From Bacillota bacterium (GTDB lineage: Bacteria; Bacillota; Clostridia; Acetivibrionales; DSM-2933): a stretch of 6,389 nt of DNA. The DNA lies in contig JAUZPS010000288.1 of assembly GCA_030705945.1 (NCBI GenBank), positions 1 through 6,389 of the forward strand. The letters run 5' to 3'. The translations under genes and the position numbers were made by a program. Position 1 is the first letter of the stretch, and every line of letters starts with the position of its first letter. A model generated the notes under the pieces. The model was not told the DNA's origin. It saw only the letters and a list, made by a program, of their open reading frames with translations, and ran no database searches. This document shows, one piece after another, positions 1-6,069 of the stretch.

Positions 1-25
1 AATTCCATAATTTCAAGATTAACAT
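1..25 (-). CDS. yqfD: Sporulation protein YqfD, N-terminal start only (partial, runs off the left edge)
   Basis: An ATG on the minus strand at 25-23 is preceded by AAAGGTGG with a 5-nt spacer, a strong Shine-Dalgarno match. The eight codons that fit read MLILKLWN, then the window ends. Clostridial YqfD proteins typically begin with a near-identical M-L/F-L-I/L-K-L-W-N-Y stretch, and yqfD normally directly follows yqfC, which lies just upstream here. Sequence and position together support the call although only eight residues are visible. YqfD is a membrane-associated protein of the stage IV type needed for efficient sporulation in Bacillus, where yqfCD belongs to the mother-cell SigE regulon. 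The gap from yqfC is 159 nt and is mostly filled by a repeat, so translational coupling to yqfC is lost. The rest of the gene cannot be assessed. Confidence 0.72.
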
Positions 26-40
26 AAAATCCACCTTTAG

Positions 41-140
41 GTAGTATCAAAAAAATAACTGGTCAACTGGTCGTTTCAAAAACTTGATATAATGGGTTTT
101 AGTGATATAAACTTGAACAAGGAATTTTTTGAAACGCCCT
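41..140. repeat. ~100-bp structured intergenic repeat, copy A (inverted relative to copy B at 1593-1693)
   Basis: This stretch aligns with the reverse complement of 1593-1693 at roughly 90 per cent identity (about ten mismatches and one gap by eye). It carries an 11-bp perfect inverted repeat, CGTTTCAAAAA at 72-82 and TTTTTGAAACG at 126-136, enclosing 43 nt. The flanking tract at 41-71 (GTAGTATCA, an A run, CTGGTCAACTGG) is shared with copy B and so belongs to the unit. It sits between yqfC and yqfD and stops about 2 nt before the yqfD Shine-Dalgarno sequence. It has no coding capacity. It may be a MITE-like non-autonomous element, a remnant insertion-sequence end, or a structured mRNA element; the sequence alone does not decide. 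Confidence 0.85.
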
Positions 141-184
141 TATTCAAATTATATCTTTAAAATAAATTTACATTTAAGACACTA

Positions 185-499
185 TTATGTAAGATATTCC
201 AGAGATACAATTTTTCCATTTACCATAATATCTTCAGAAGTTATTTCTTTAATAAATAGCGCGCAGCCGCAAATCCTTATTATACCAATCCCTGTGTTTA
301 TCCTTATCTTTTCCAAGTCATATTCTATGATACCTTTATAGTTTTCAATAATGAGATTAGTATTACCAATCATTGTTAGCTTCGGAATGTCGAGTACAAC
401 TTCTTTAGGAAGATCCAATACCTCAGTGACTCTCTCCTTCAACTTTACCTTTGGAGGCTCCTCTTTCTTTTTTCTTCTTGCTTTTTTATTAGTAGACAT
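185..499 (-). CDS. yqfC: Sporulation protein YqfC (YabP/YqfC family)
   Basis: A 104-residue protein. Residues 1-25 are strongly basic (KKARRKKK, then KVKLKER), with no signal peptide or membrane span. The YabP/YqfC fold follows: VVLDIPKLTMIGNTNLIIENYKG region at 34-56, a YDLEKIRINTG strand at 60-70, and the glycine-containing IGIIRICG turn at 71-78 leading to a short conserved C-terminus. Length fits YqfC, whose Bacillus member is about 90 residues. The ATG at 499-497 is supported by TGGAG 7 nt upstream; that site overlaps the deacetylase stop codon, and the gap is 12 nt, so the two genes are probably co-transcribed. In Bacillus, yqfC is a SigE-dependent mother-cell gene of unclear biochemical role, paired with yqfD. 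Here yqfD follows after 159 nt instead of directly. Family assignment is firm; no molecular activity is claimed. Confidence 0.88.
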   Translation of the reverse strand: MSTNKKARRKKKEEPPKVKLKERVTEVLDLPKEVVLDIPKLTMIGNTNLIIENYKGIIEYDLEKIRINTGIGIIRICGCALFIKEITSEDIMVNGKIVSLEYLT

Positions 500-511
500 A
501 TAAAATCTCCA

Positions 512-1483
512 TCACTTAATATTGTTAATGTCTCCAAATTCATATCCTTTTTCACGAGCTCCTTTTATTATGCTATCCAACGCGTCGGCATTATCCTTTG
601 AAACTGCGTGGAGCAGCATTACTTCACCGTTATGAAGGTTACGCAAAACTATGTCTTTTGCATATTCAGGTCCTCTTATTTTATCCTTGTACCAGTCATC
701 ATAGGCAAAACTCCAGAATAAGTTTCTGTATCCAAGATTCTGGCTGATAAATAAAGTCCTTTCACTGTACTCACCCTTTGGCGGTCTGAGATATTTCATA
801 TTTTTGCCGAACTTTTCATGAAAAGCTCTATCAAGTCCTACCAGTTCCTCTTCAAGCCTTTTATCATCAACCTCCGGAAGGCTAGGATGGTTTATTGTAT
901 GATTGCCGACCTCATGGCCTTCCTCAATCATTCTTCTTACAAGTTCCTGGTGATCTTTAAGATACGGCCCTGTAATAAAAAACACAGCCTTGACATTATT
1001 GTCTCTTAATGTGTCGAGGATTTTTCCGGTGTAGCCATTTTCATAACCCTCGTCAAAAGTAAGATATATCTCTTTCTTATTGGTGTCTCCCAAATACAGC
1101 CCGCCATACTTTGCTATCAAAGCAGGCGTTCCGGGATCAGCGTCAGGAGTCTTATTGTCAGGTTTCCTCGCGATTCCCCATCTCAAAGTTTTATTATTTG
1201 CCATACCGCTGTTTCCTTCAGAAATTATGCTAGCGACATCCAAAGACTCGTCATTAGGGTCCTCTGAGAGTCTTCCGCTAACTTCAACGCTAAAATCAAT
1301 AGGCTCCTGGTTATCAGCATAAACACCGCCTAAATCACTTAATTCAGTCTTATCAAACTCTTTACCGCAGCCGGAAAAAACTAATAAACTAAATACTAAC
1401 AACAAACAAAATATAGAGCATTTTTTGGTATTTTTTCTTAACTGCTTTATTTTAAAGCCAAATTTAAAATCATTGTAATTCAT
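512..1483 (-). CDS. PdaA-type polysaccharide deacetylase (muramic delta-lactam de-N-acetylase), lipoprotein
   Basis: A 323-residue carbohydrate esterase family 4 protein. A basic N-terminus and a hydrophobic segment at 24-37 end in FSGC, a plausible lipobox with lipidated Cys39, so it is probably exported and membrane-tethered. A variable linker fills about 41-115. The NodB fold follows with all its motifs: LTFDEGYENGYT at 141-152 (Asp144 catalytic base), HTINHPS at 195-201 (metal ligands His195 and His199), RPPKGEYSE at 233-241, FWSFAYDDW at 256-264, and LLHAVSKDNADALD at 290-303 (His292). The FD-x-GYExGYT form and the H-x-VS-x-DNA-x-ALD end are hallmarks of PdaA rather than of general chitin or peptidoglycan deacetylases. 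Bacillus PdaA removes the acetyl group from MurNAc as a step toward muramic delta-lactam in spore cortex. The ATG at 1483 has AGGGGTG 7 nt upstream. It is followed 12 nt later by yqfC, fitting a sporulation role. A lipobox plus long linker differs from the simpler Bacillus PdaA layout, so the symbol is withheld. Confidence 0.9.
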   Translation of the reverse strand: MNYNDFKFGFKIKQLRKNTKKCSIFCLLLVFSLLVFSGCGKEFDKTELSDLGGVYADNQEPIDFSVEVSGRLSEDPNDESLDVASIISEGNSGMANNKTLRWGIARKPDNKTPDADPGTPALIAKYGGLYLGDTNKKEIYLTFDEGYENGYTGKILDTLRDNNVKAVFFITGPYLKDHQELVRRMIEEGHEVGNHTINHPSLPEVDDKRLEEELVGLDRAFHEKFGKNMKYLRPPKGEYSERTLFISQNLGYRNLFWSFAYDDWYKDKIRGPEYAKDIVLRNLHNGEVMLLHAVSKDNADALDSIIKGAREKGYEFGDINNIK

Positions 1484-1503
1484 GAAATCGCACCCCTATT
1501 ATG

Positions 1504-1563
1504 AATAATAAAACCCCAAGAAAATGTACAATAATCAAAAATTCATTAGTACTTTTCTTGGGG
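1504..1563 (-). terminator. Terminator-like hairpin between the DUF881 genes and the deacetylase gene
   Basis: CCCCAAGAAAA (1514-1524) and GTAC (1526-1529) pair with GTAC (1549-1552) and TTTTCTTGGGG (1553-1563), giving a 15-bp stem with a single bulged T at 1525 and a 19-nt loop. On the minus strand the stem ends in GGGG followed by TTTTATTATT (1513-1504), the layout of an intrinsic terminator. No T run follows on the plus strand. It would end transcripts arriving from the DUF881 genes. It lies only 30 nt upstream of the deacetylase start, so that gene's own promoter would have to lie upstream of the hairpin, or read-through would be needed; an attenuator-like role is possible. Confidence 0.7.
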
Positions 1564-1592
1564 CGCCGGAATAATTAAAGGATAGCTACTTT

Positions 1593-1693
1593 AGGGAGTT
1601 TCAAAAAATTCCTTGTTCAAGTTTTGTATGATGCAAACCCATTATATCAAGTTTTTGAAACTCCCAGTTGACCAGTTTATTTTTTGATACTAC
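1593..1693. repeat. ~100-bp structured intergenic repeat, copy B (inverted relative to copy A at 41-140)
   Basis: This is the reverse-oriented partner of copy A. It contains a 14-bp perfect inverted repeat, GGGAGTTTCAAAAA at 1594-1607 and TTTTTGAAACTCCC at 1652-1665, enclosing 44 nt. It is additionally bracketed by a second perfect 11-bp inverted repeat, AATAATTAAAG at 1570-1580 and CTTTAATTATT at 1693-1703, which copy A lacks. Near-identical words GATAGCTACTTTA (1581-1593) and GATACTACTTTA (1686-1697) also occur at both ends. An extended -10-like word TGATATAAT lies on the minus strand at 1649-1641 and is shared with copy A. No open reading frame is present. Possible natures are as for copy A. 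Confidence 0.85.
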
Positions 1694-1726
1694 TTTAATT
1701 ATTTCTTTGTATAATTATATTTGAAT

Positions 1727-1757
1727 ACTTGATAAATATAACTTCTATTTATCAAGT
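1727..1757 (-). other. Perfect 12-bp A+T-rich hairpin over the last codons of the second DUF881 gene
   Basis: ACTTGATAAATA at 1727-1738 pairs exactly with TATTTATCAAGT at 1746-1757 across a 7-nt loop. The stem includes the last three sense codons and most of the stop codon of the DUF881 gene ending at 1745. On the minus strand it is followed by ATTCAAATATAATT rather than a T run, so it is a weak terminator at best. It could protect the 3' end of the mRNA or act together with the stronger hairpin at 1504-1563. Confidence 0.5.
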
Positions 1758-2443
1758 GGGGTTAATAAATCCGTCTTTATTATGGACCCATCATCTTTGA
1801 CCTTATTAATAACTATATTATCATCTTTTCTGCTGTCTACCTTTAACTGCAGTTCCTTGAGTGATTCAAGAACTCCGCCTAACAATTTAAGGGCTCTGTC
1901 AAGCTTATCAGGATCAGCGATTGCCTTAATGGTGAAAGGCGCTCTCATTTGTTTTCCGTTTATCATTATATATTTTCTTCCCGCTTCTCTGACTTCACTC
2001 GAGCCAATAATTCTCTCATCATTTATAGATATAGCTTGAGCATCTGACGCTCTTAGCTCGTTGACCACATTTAAAAGGTTACTCTCGGAAACATCGGAAA
2101 AATCATTATCAAGAGTAATCACAACGCCTTTGCCCTTCACATCAACAAGACCTGCTATAATTCTTGCTCTCTCAAGTTCATTTTTTAATATTTGAGTCTC
2201 CTTTGTAACGTCGCCTTTTGAGTTCTCATAGTCCTTATTTTCTTTTTCAAGCTCAGTGTTTCTTTTAGAGAGACTTTCATTATTTTTTTGTTCTCTAATA
2301 AGCTCGTCCTTAAGCTCTTCGACGGATTTTCTCTCAAGGCTTTTCGCTCTTTCATTATAATCTATGCTTTTGTACTGCCATGCCATTATCATGCCTAGTA
2401 GCACACAAATCATTGTTATTGCAATGCTTCTACCATATTTCAT
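1745..2443 (-). CDS. DUF881 (YlxW/YlxX-type) membrane-anchored coiled-coil protein, second of a pair
   Basis: A 232-residue protein with a short basic N-terminus, one membrane span at about 6-22 with no cleavage site, then a charged heptad-rich coiled coil at about 29-95 (many E, K, N and L residues). The DUF881 domain follows: AGLVDVKGKGVVITLDN at 97-113, NVVNELRASDAQAISINDERI at about 125-145 split by the helix end, MINGKQMRAPFTIKAI at 160-175, and a C-terminal helix and strand at 179-214. The AQAISINDER block is the family signature. This architecture predicts an anchored protein with its domain outside the membrane. In Bacillus, ylxW and ylxX lie between divIB and ftsA, which suggests a division or envelope role; no biochemical activity is known. 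Its ATG overlaps the upstream stop as ATGA (2443-2440), with GGAGG 10 nt upstream, so it is translationally coupled to its paralogue. A 12-bp hairpin covers its last codons. Confidence 0.9.
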   Translation of the reverse strand: MKYGRSIAITMICVLLGMIMAWQYKSIDYNERAKSLERKSVEELKDELIREQKNNESLSKRNTELEKENKDYENSKGDVTKETQILKNELERARIIAGLVDVKGKGVVITLDNDFSDVSESNLLNVVNELRASDAQAISINDERIIGSSEVREAGRKYIMINGKQMRAPFTIKAIADPDKLDRALKLLGGVLESLKELQLKVDSRKDDNIVINKVKDDGSIIKTDLLTPLDK

Positions 2444-3168
2444 TCTCCTATGACCTCCAGACCGGAAAGTAAGCTATCAATATTACTGCTGTTGAATTTG
2501 GGAATAGTAATTTCACTTTCTTTTTTTAGGCTTACCCTAATATTATCCCTTCTTAAATAAAAGACAATTTTACTGTCATTAGCCGCGTTATATAAAGCTT
2601 CAGAATCTCCTATTGCTTTAATTTCAAAAGGCGTAGTGTATTTTCTTCTGTTTATCATAATTGTAGGCCCTGCGCACACATTTTCAGTTAATCCTGTGAC
2701 TCTCTCATCATTTATAGATATTGCCTGAGCATTTGCCTTTTTCAATTCGTTTATGACCCGTACCAGATCTTTATCATGAAGTATCAGGGTACTTTCATCC
2801 TCGCTAATTCTGGCCTCGGCATCGTCGAGTGTTATTATAACGCCGCTGCCTTTTACATCTGTCAAGCCGGCTTTTAGATTAACTGCGTCGACCTGGTCTT
2901 TGAGCTTTTTCAAACTATCGTCATTCCTTGAAGAAATAGCGTTTTTTAAATTTTCCTCTTTGGTCTTTTCTTTTGAAGATACCTGTTTTGTCAATGCCTT
3001 GCCTATATCTTTCTCTTTTTGTATCTCGCTTTTCAGCCTTTCGGTGTCATTTAAAGACTGAGACTTTATTTTGTTGTTTGCGTATATAATACTTTTTATC
3101 TGAAGAGACGCCATTAGACCTAGAATGGTGAATATGACCAGAAATATAATTTTTTTATTTTGCTGCAT
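2440..3168 (-). CDS. DUF881 (YlxW/YlxX-type) membrane-anchored coiled-coil protein, first of a pair
   Basis: A 242-residue paralogue of the downstream gene with the same order of parts. A membrane span lies at about 7-23, preceded by KK, then a lysine and glutamate-rich coiled coil at about 36-97, then DUF881. Matching blocks are AGLTDVKGSGVIITLDD at 100-116, AQAISINDERVTG at 148-159, MINRRKYTTPFEIKAIGD at 171-188, and a C-terminal extension at 200-242 rich in basic and hydrophobic strands. Compared with its partner it has about a dozen extra residues between the ITLDD strand and the helix (117-133) and an extra Cys at 165. AAGGAG lies 8 nt before the ATG at 3168, so the start is secure. It is the first gene of a two-gene operon, with a likely promoter at 3292-3264 and a terminator hairpin separating it from the gene upstream. 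Function is inferred only from family context near division genes in other Firmicutes. Confidence 0.9.
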   Translation of the reverse strand: MQQNKKIIFLVIFTILGLMASLQIKSIIYANNKIKSQSLNDTERLKSEIQKEKDIGKALTKQVSSKEKTKEENLKNAISSRNDDSLKKLKDQVDAVNLKAGLTDVKGSGVIITLDDAEARISEDESTLILHDKDLVRVINELKKANAQAISINDERVTGLTENVCAGPTIMINRRKYTTPFEIKAIGDSEALYNAANDSKIVFYLRRDNIRVSLKKESEITIPKFNSSNIDSLLSGLEVIGE

Positions 3169-3263
3169 AAAAACAGCTCCTTATTATATACAAAGTTTTT
3201 AGTAATTTTACTTTAGAGTTCGAAATCTTTAAAAATTGTTTGTAATGCAAAATATATATGTAT

Positions 3264-3292
3264 ATTCTACTTTTAAATTTATATTAATTCAA
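3264..3292 (-). promoter_or_regulatory. Probable sigma-A promoter of the DUF881 operon
   Basis: On the minus strand TTGAAT (3292-3287) and TAGAAT (3269-3264) are separated by exactly 17 nt, matching 4 of 6 and 5 of 6 consensus bases. This predicts a transcript start near 3257 and an A+T-rich leader of about 90 nt before the ATG at 3168. It sits downstream of the 3349-3387 terminator, as expected for an independent unit. Chance matches are common in DNA this A+T-rich, so the call is moderate. Confidence 0.5.
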
Positions 3293-3348
3293 GAAGTTTT
3301 AATATATATTTTGCTATAAACATTTTACATCCAATTTTTTTGCATATT

Positions 3349-3387
3349 AAAAAAATATTACTTCGATAAAAAGAAGTAATATTTTTT
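3349..3387. terminator. Bidirectional hairpin terminator after the nucleotidyltransferase gene
   Basis: TATTACTTC (3356-3364) pairs perfectly with GAAGTAATA (3373-3381) across an 8-nt loop. Arms extend as an A run (3349-3355) against a T run (3382-3387), giving up to 15 bp and a U tract in either direction. It starts about 70 nt after the stop at 3459 and separates that gene from the DUF881 operon. No opposing gene is seen, so only minus-strand use is evident. Confidence 0.8.
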
Positions 3388-3458
3388 AAGTTTCTTTAAT
3401 ATATTATTGCCATAAATTATCTAAACTAATATATAAAAAGTTATTTCCGCTCTATCGC

Positions 3459-5921
3459 CTAGCCTCTGCTTATTTCCCGTATTTTATTTATATAGATGCT
3501 TGTTAGTTCTTCTGCGAACTCAGCAGAGTAACTCTCGCTTATTACATTGCATACAGGTTTTTCAGCGTCAGGAAGGACAAGGACCCAACCGCCTTCTTTA
3601 AATATCTTAACTCCTTCTAATGTCTCAATGCTGTCGCCGCTGTTTTCCTGCATAATATGCCTGATTACTTTACCCTTTGCTTCCCAAGGGCATTCTACTT
3701 CTTTTTTGTCTATATAAAAATCAGGTATCATATCTACGAGGTCTGATAATTTATAGTTGTTTTTTTGCATGAAGTCCAATATCTTCACAAGGCCTGCCAT
3801 AGCGTCAAAATGCATTGTAAACTGATCTAGCATTTCCGCCTTTAAATCATTTCCCAATATTTTTTCCATTAGATCCTGGGTTGATGTTTTAGCGCGTATA
3901 ACTTTTCCGTTATTCTCTCCGGCTATTTTCTCAACTACATGACTTGCCGAAATTGGCACAACAACGGTTCCGCCTTGGACATTTTTAAAGAAGATCAGGG
4001 ATATAAGAGCTATAAACATATCTTCCGTTACAATTCTGCCTTTATTATCTACAAGCATCATTTTCTCCGAAGTATCTTCAATTGAAACGCCGATATCGAA
4101 ATTGTTCATTTTTATATGACTTGTAAAGTATTTCACATCGTTAGAGGTCATGCTTTGTCTCATTGTTTTTAAATTCATCAGTTTTACATTAACAACCTCA
4201 ACTTCACAGCCAAGCCCTGTAAGAAGTTCGTTCATGGTTGTCAAAATAAATTTTGATTTTGAATGTAATGCTATTTTATACTTCATTTTGCTTGATTCAA
4301 CATTATTAATTATATTTCTCAGATAAAACTCGCTATAATCAGGAATATGCTTTATTTCCTTGATGCAATCTCCTTCGCATCTGCTGAAATCTTCCCTTAC
4401 AAACGCATTTTCTATTTTACGTTCAGTACCTCTATCGATATTGCTTCCATTCTTGTCAAGGAAATCAACAAACAACCGAGCAATGTCCTCGGTAGATGTG
4501 CTTATATGGATGCCGCCATCGTTCTTATAAAATCTTATTGCCGCCCTGGTTATAGGCAGCAGCATCTTTCCAAAGTCATAAACTTCTATTCCTGCAGACA
4601 GAAGTCCTGAAATAAATGAGACCTTAAGCATCTGCGCAGGTGTCGAATCGTCGCAGCTGACACCAATTTTTGCTTTTCCTTTAAAGGCAGCCCCATATGC
4701 GGCTCCTAATTTGGAAGCATACTCAGGAGTAATGTCAACATTGATTTCACCAGCAACGCCTCTGTTGCCGAAAATAGATCTTGTAAATTTAGAGCCCCAA
4801 ACGAGATTGGAGTTAACTTCTGCTCCCTCCTCGATTAATTTATTGGGCCATATTTTTATATTAGGCTTAATTACAGCATTACTCATTACTATAGTATCAT
4901 CGCCAATTACAGAATTCTCGAAAGTTGATGAATTATTTTTAAAGTGAATTTTGTTGCATATAACGCTGCCCCTAACCTGTACATTTTTTTCAATCAGGTT
5001 GTTCTTCCACAAGATACTGCGTTTAATTCCGCTTCTTTCATCAATTATATTGCAATCGCCAACAACCGAAAAGCTACCGATGTTTGCCAAGTTTTTTATT
5101 CTGGTATTTTTTCCAATTACACAAGGAGACTCAATTTTTGCTCCTTCTTCAATTTCGCAACCTTCATCTATCCAAATTCCAGGTTGAACTTCTTCTCCTG
5201 GAATATTTACCTTAACTTTATTTTCAAGTATATCCATGTGTACCTGGCTATAAGCCCTCAAATCACCAATATCACACCAATAGTCATCTGTTATAAATCC
5301 ATACAAAGGCTTCTTTTCCTTTAAAAGTATAGGAAATAGATCTTTACTAAAATCAAACATTTCATTTTTGTTGAAATATTTGAGCACTTCAGGAGAGAGT
5401 ATATAAATACCTGTGTTCACAGTATCACTGAAAACTTCTCCCCAACTGGGTTTTTCCAAAAATCTTGAAATTCTTGATTCTTCATCTGTTACAACAACTC
5501 CATACTCTAATGGCACATCAACTTTTTTAAGTATAATTGTTGCAATAGATCCTTTACTAAAGTGAAAATCAATAGCTTTTTGCAAATCAATATCTGTCAA
5601 TGCGTCACCACTTATAACAACAAAAGTATCATCAAGAAAATCATCAGCATTTTTAACGCTGCCAGCTGTTCCAAGCGGTGTTTGTTCAACATAATATTTC
5701 ATGTTAACACCGAATTCGCTGCCGTTTCCGAAATACTCTTTTATTAATTCAGGCATATATTGAAGCGTTACTGCTATATCAACTAAATTGTATTTTTTTA
5801 ACAATTCAATTATATGTTCCATAACAGGCTTATTTATAATCGGAACCATGGGTTTTGGTCGATTACATGTTAGCGGTCTTAATCTTGTGCCTTCACCCCC
5901 CGCCATAATAACAGCTTTCAT
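3459..5921 (-). CDS. Sugar-1-phosphate nucleotidyltransferase (mannose-1-phosphate guanylyltransferase-like) fused to a degenerate phosphomannomutase-like region
   Basis: An 820-residue cytosolic fusion. Residues 1-235 are a nucleotidyltransferase: AGGEGTRLRPLT at 7-18, RPKPMVP at 21-27 (Lys23), EQTPLGTAG at 79-87, SGDALTDID at 104-112 (Asp106, probable metal ligand), FLEKP at 154-158, NTGIYILSP at 169-177 and YWCDIGD at 214-220. This domain is intact and probably makes an NDP-sugar; the EQTPLGTAG form suits GDP-mannose pyrophosphorylases, but the sugar is not proven. Residues 241-375 form a hexapeptide left-handed beta-helix. Residues 380-820 follow the four-domain phosphohexomutase order but key loops differ: GGIHISTSTED (469-479) replaces GGIMITASHNP, keeping only Ser476; SIEDTSEK (613-620) replaces the DxDxDR metal loop; no GEESGG loop is seen near 690-710; and LPDAEKP (783-789) replaces RPSGTEP. 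Mutase activity is therefore doubtful. Similar fusions occur in cyanobacteria and actinobacteria. AAAGGA lies 7 nt before the ATG. It is monocistronic, ended by the 3349-3387 hairpin. Confidence 0.88.
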   Translation of the reverse strand: MKAVIMAGGEGTRLRPLTCNRPKPMVPIINKPVMEHIIELLKKYNLVDIAVTLQYMPELIKEYFGNGSEFGVNMKYYVEQTPLGTAGSVKNADDFLDDTFVVISGDALTDIDLQKAIDFHFSKGSIATIILKKVDVPLEYGVVVTDEESRISRFLEKPSWGEVFSDTVNTGIYILSPEVLKYFNKNEMFDFSKDLFPILLKEKKPLYGFITDDYWCDIGDLRAYSQVHMDILENKVKVNIPGEEVQPGIWIDEGCEIEEGAKIESPCVIGKNTRIKNLANIGSFSVVGDCNIIDERSGIKRSILWKNNLIEKNVQVRGSVICNKIHFKNNSSTFENSVIGDDTIVMSNAVIKPNIKIWPNKLIEEGAEVNSNLVWGSKFTRSIFGNRGVAGEINVDITPEYASKLGAAYGAAFKGKAKIGVSCDDSTPAQMLKVSFISGLLSAGIEVYDFGKMLLPITRAAIRFYKNDGGIHISTSTEDIARLFVDFLDKNGSNIDRGTERKIENAFVREDFSRCEGDCIKEIKHIPDYSEFYLRNIINNVESSKMKYKIALHSKSKFILTTMNELLTGLGCEVEVVNVKLMNLKTMRQSMTSNDVKYFTSHIKMNNFDIGVSIEDTSEKMMLVDNKGRIVTEDMFIALISLIFFKNVQGGTVVVPISASHVVEKIAGENNGKVIRAKTSTQDLMEKILGNDLKAEMLDQFTMHFDAMAGLVKILDFMQKNNYKLSDLVDMIPDFYIDKKEVECPWEAKGKVIRHIMQENSGDSIETLEGVKIFKEGGWVLVLPDAEKPVCNVISESYSAEFAEELTSIYINKIREISRG

Positions 5922-6049
5922 TTTATCATCCTTTCCTAACGTTATTATATGTTAAGCTTTAAAAAATATTATAAAAACTTTTAGTATCATATTTATTTTG
6001 GAGCGAAGCTTATTTATTATGCTCAAAAATTTTTAGAATATTCCCACAT

Positions 6050-6069
6050 AATTACATGCAATTACATGC
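6050..6069. repeat. Perfect 10-bp tandem direct repeat
   Basis: AATTACATGC occurs twice back to back at 6050-6059 and 6060-6069, followed by the palindrome ATGCGCAT at 6066-6073. It lies about 130 bp upstream of the nucleotidyltransferase start. It could be a protein binding site or simple slippage. Confidence 0.6.

Noticed and set aside
129..341. Plus-strand 70-codon frame overlapping yqfC
   Set aside because: It lies opposite yqfC, begins inside the repeat, lacks a ribosome site and resembles no family; it is a shadow of the real gene.
1484..1512. SigG-like -10 word CATAATA just before the deacetylase start
   Set aside because: No TGAATA-like -35 box is at 17-18 nt, and the predicted start would fall inside the ribosome site.
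1623..1650. SigE-like promoter upstream of the deacetylase (CATACAAA on the minus strand at 1630-1623)
   Set aside because: The -10 word is close to the SigE form, but the nearest ATA stands 14 nt upstream, shorter than the expected spacing, and the terminator-like hairpin follows.
3169..3263. Riboswitch in the leader of the DUF881 operon
   Set aside because: The leader is very A+T-rich and shows no strong stem or known aptamer motif by eye.
4944..5324. Plus-strand 126-codon frame inside the nucleotidyltransferase gene
   Set aside because: It is antisense to the conserved hexapeptide region and to part of the nucleotidyltransferase domain, with no ribosome site or recognisable motif.
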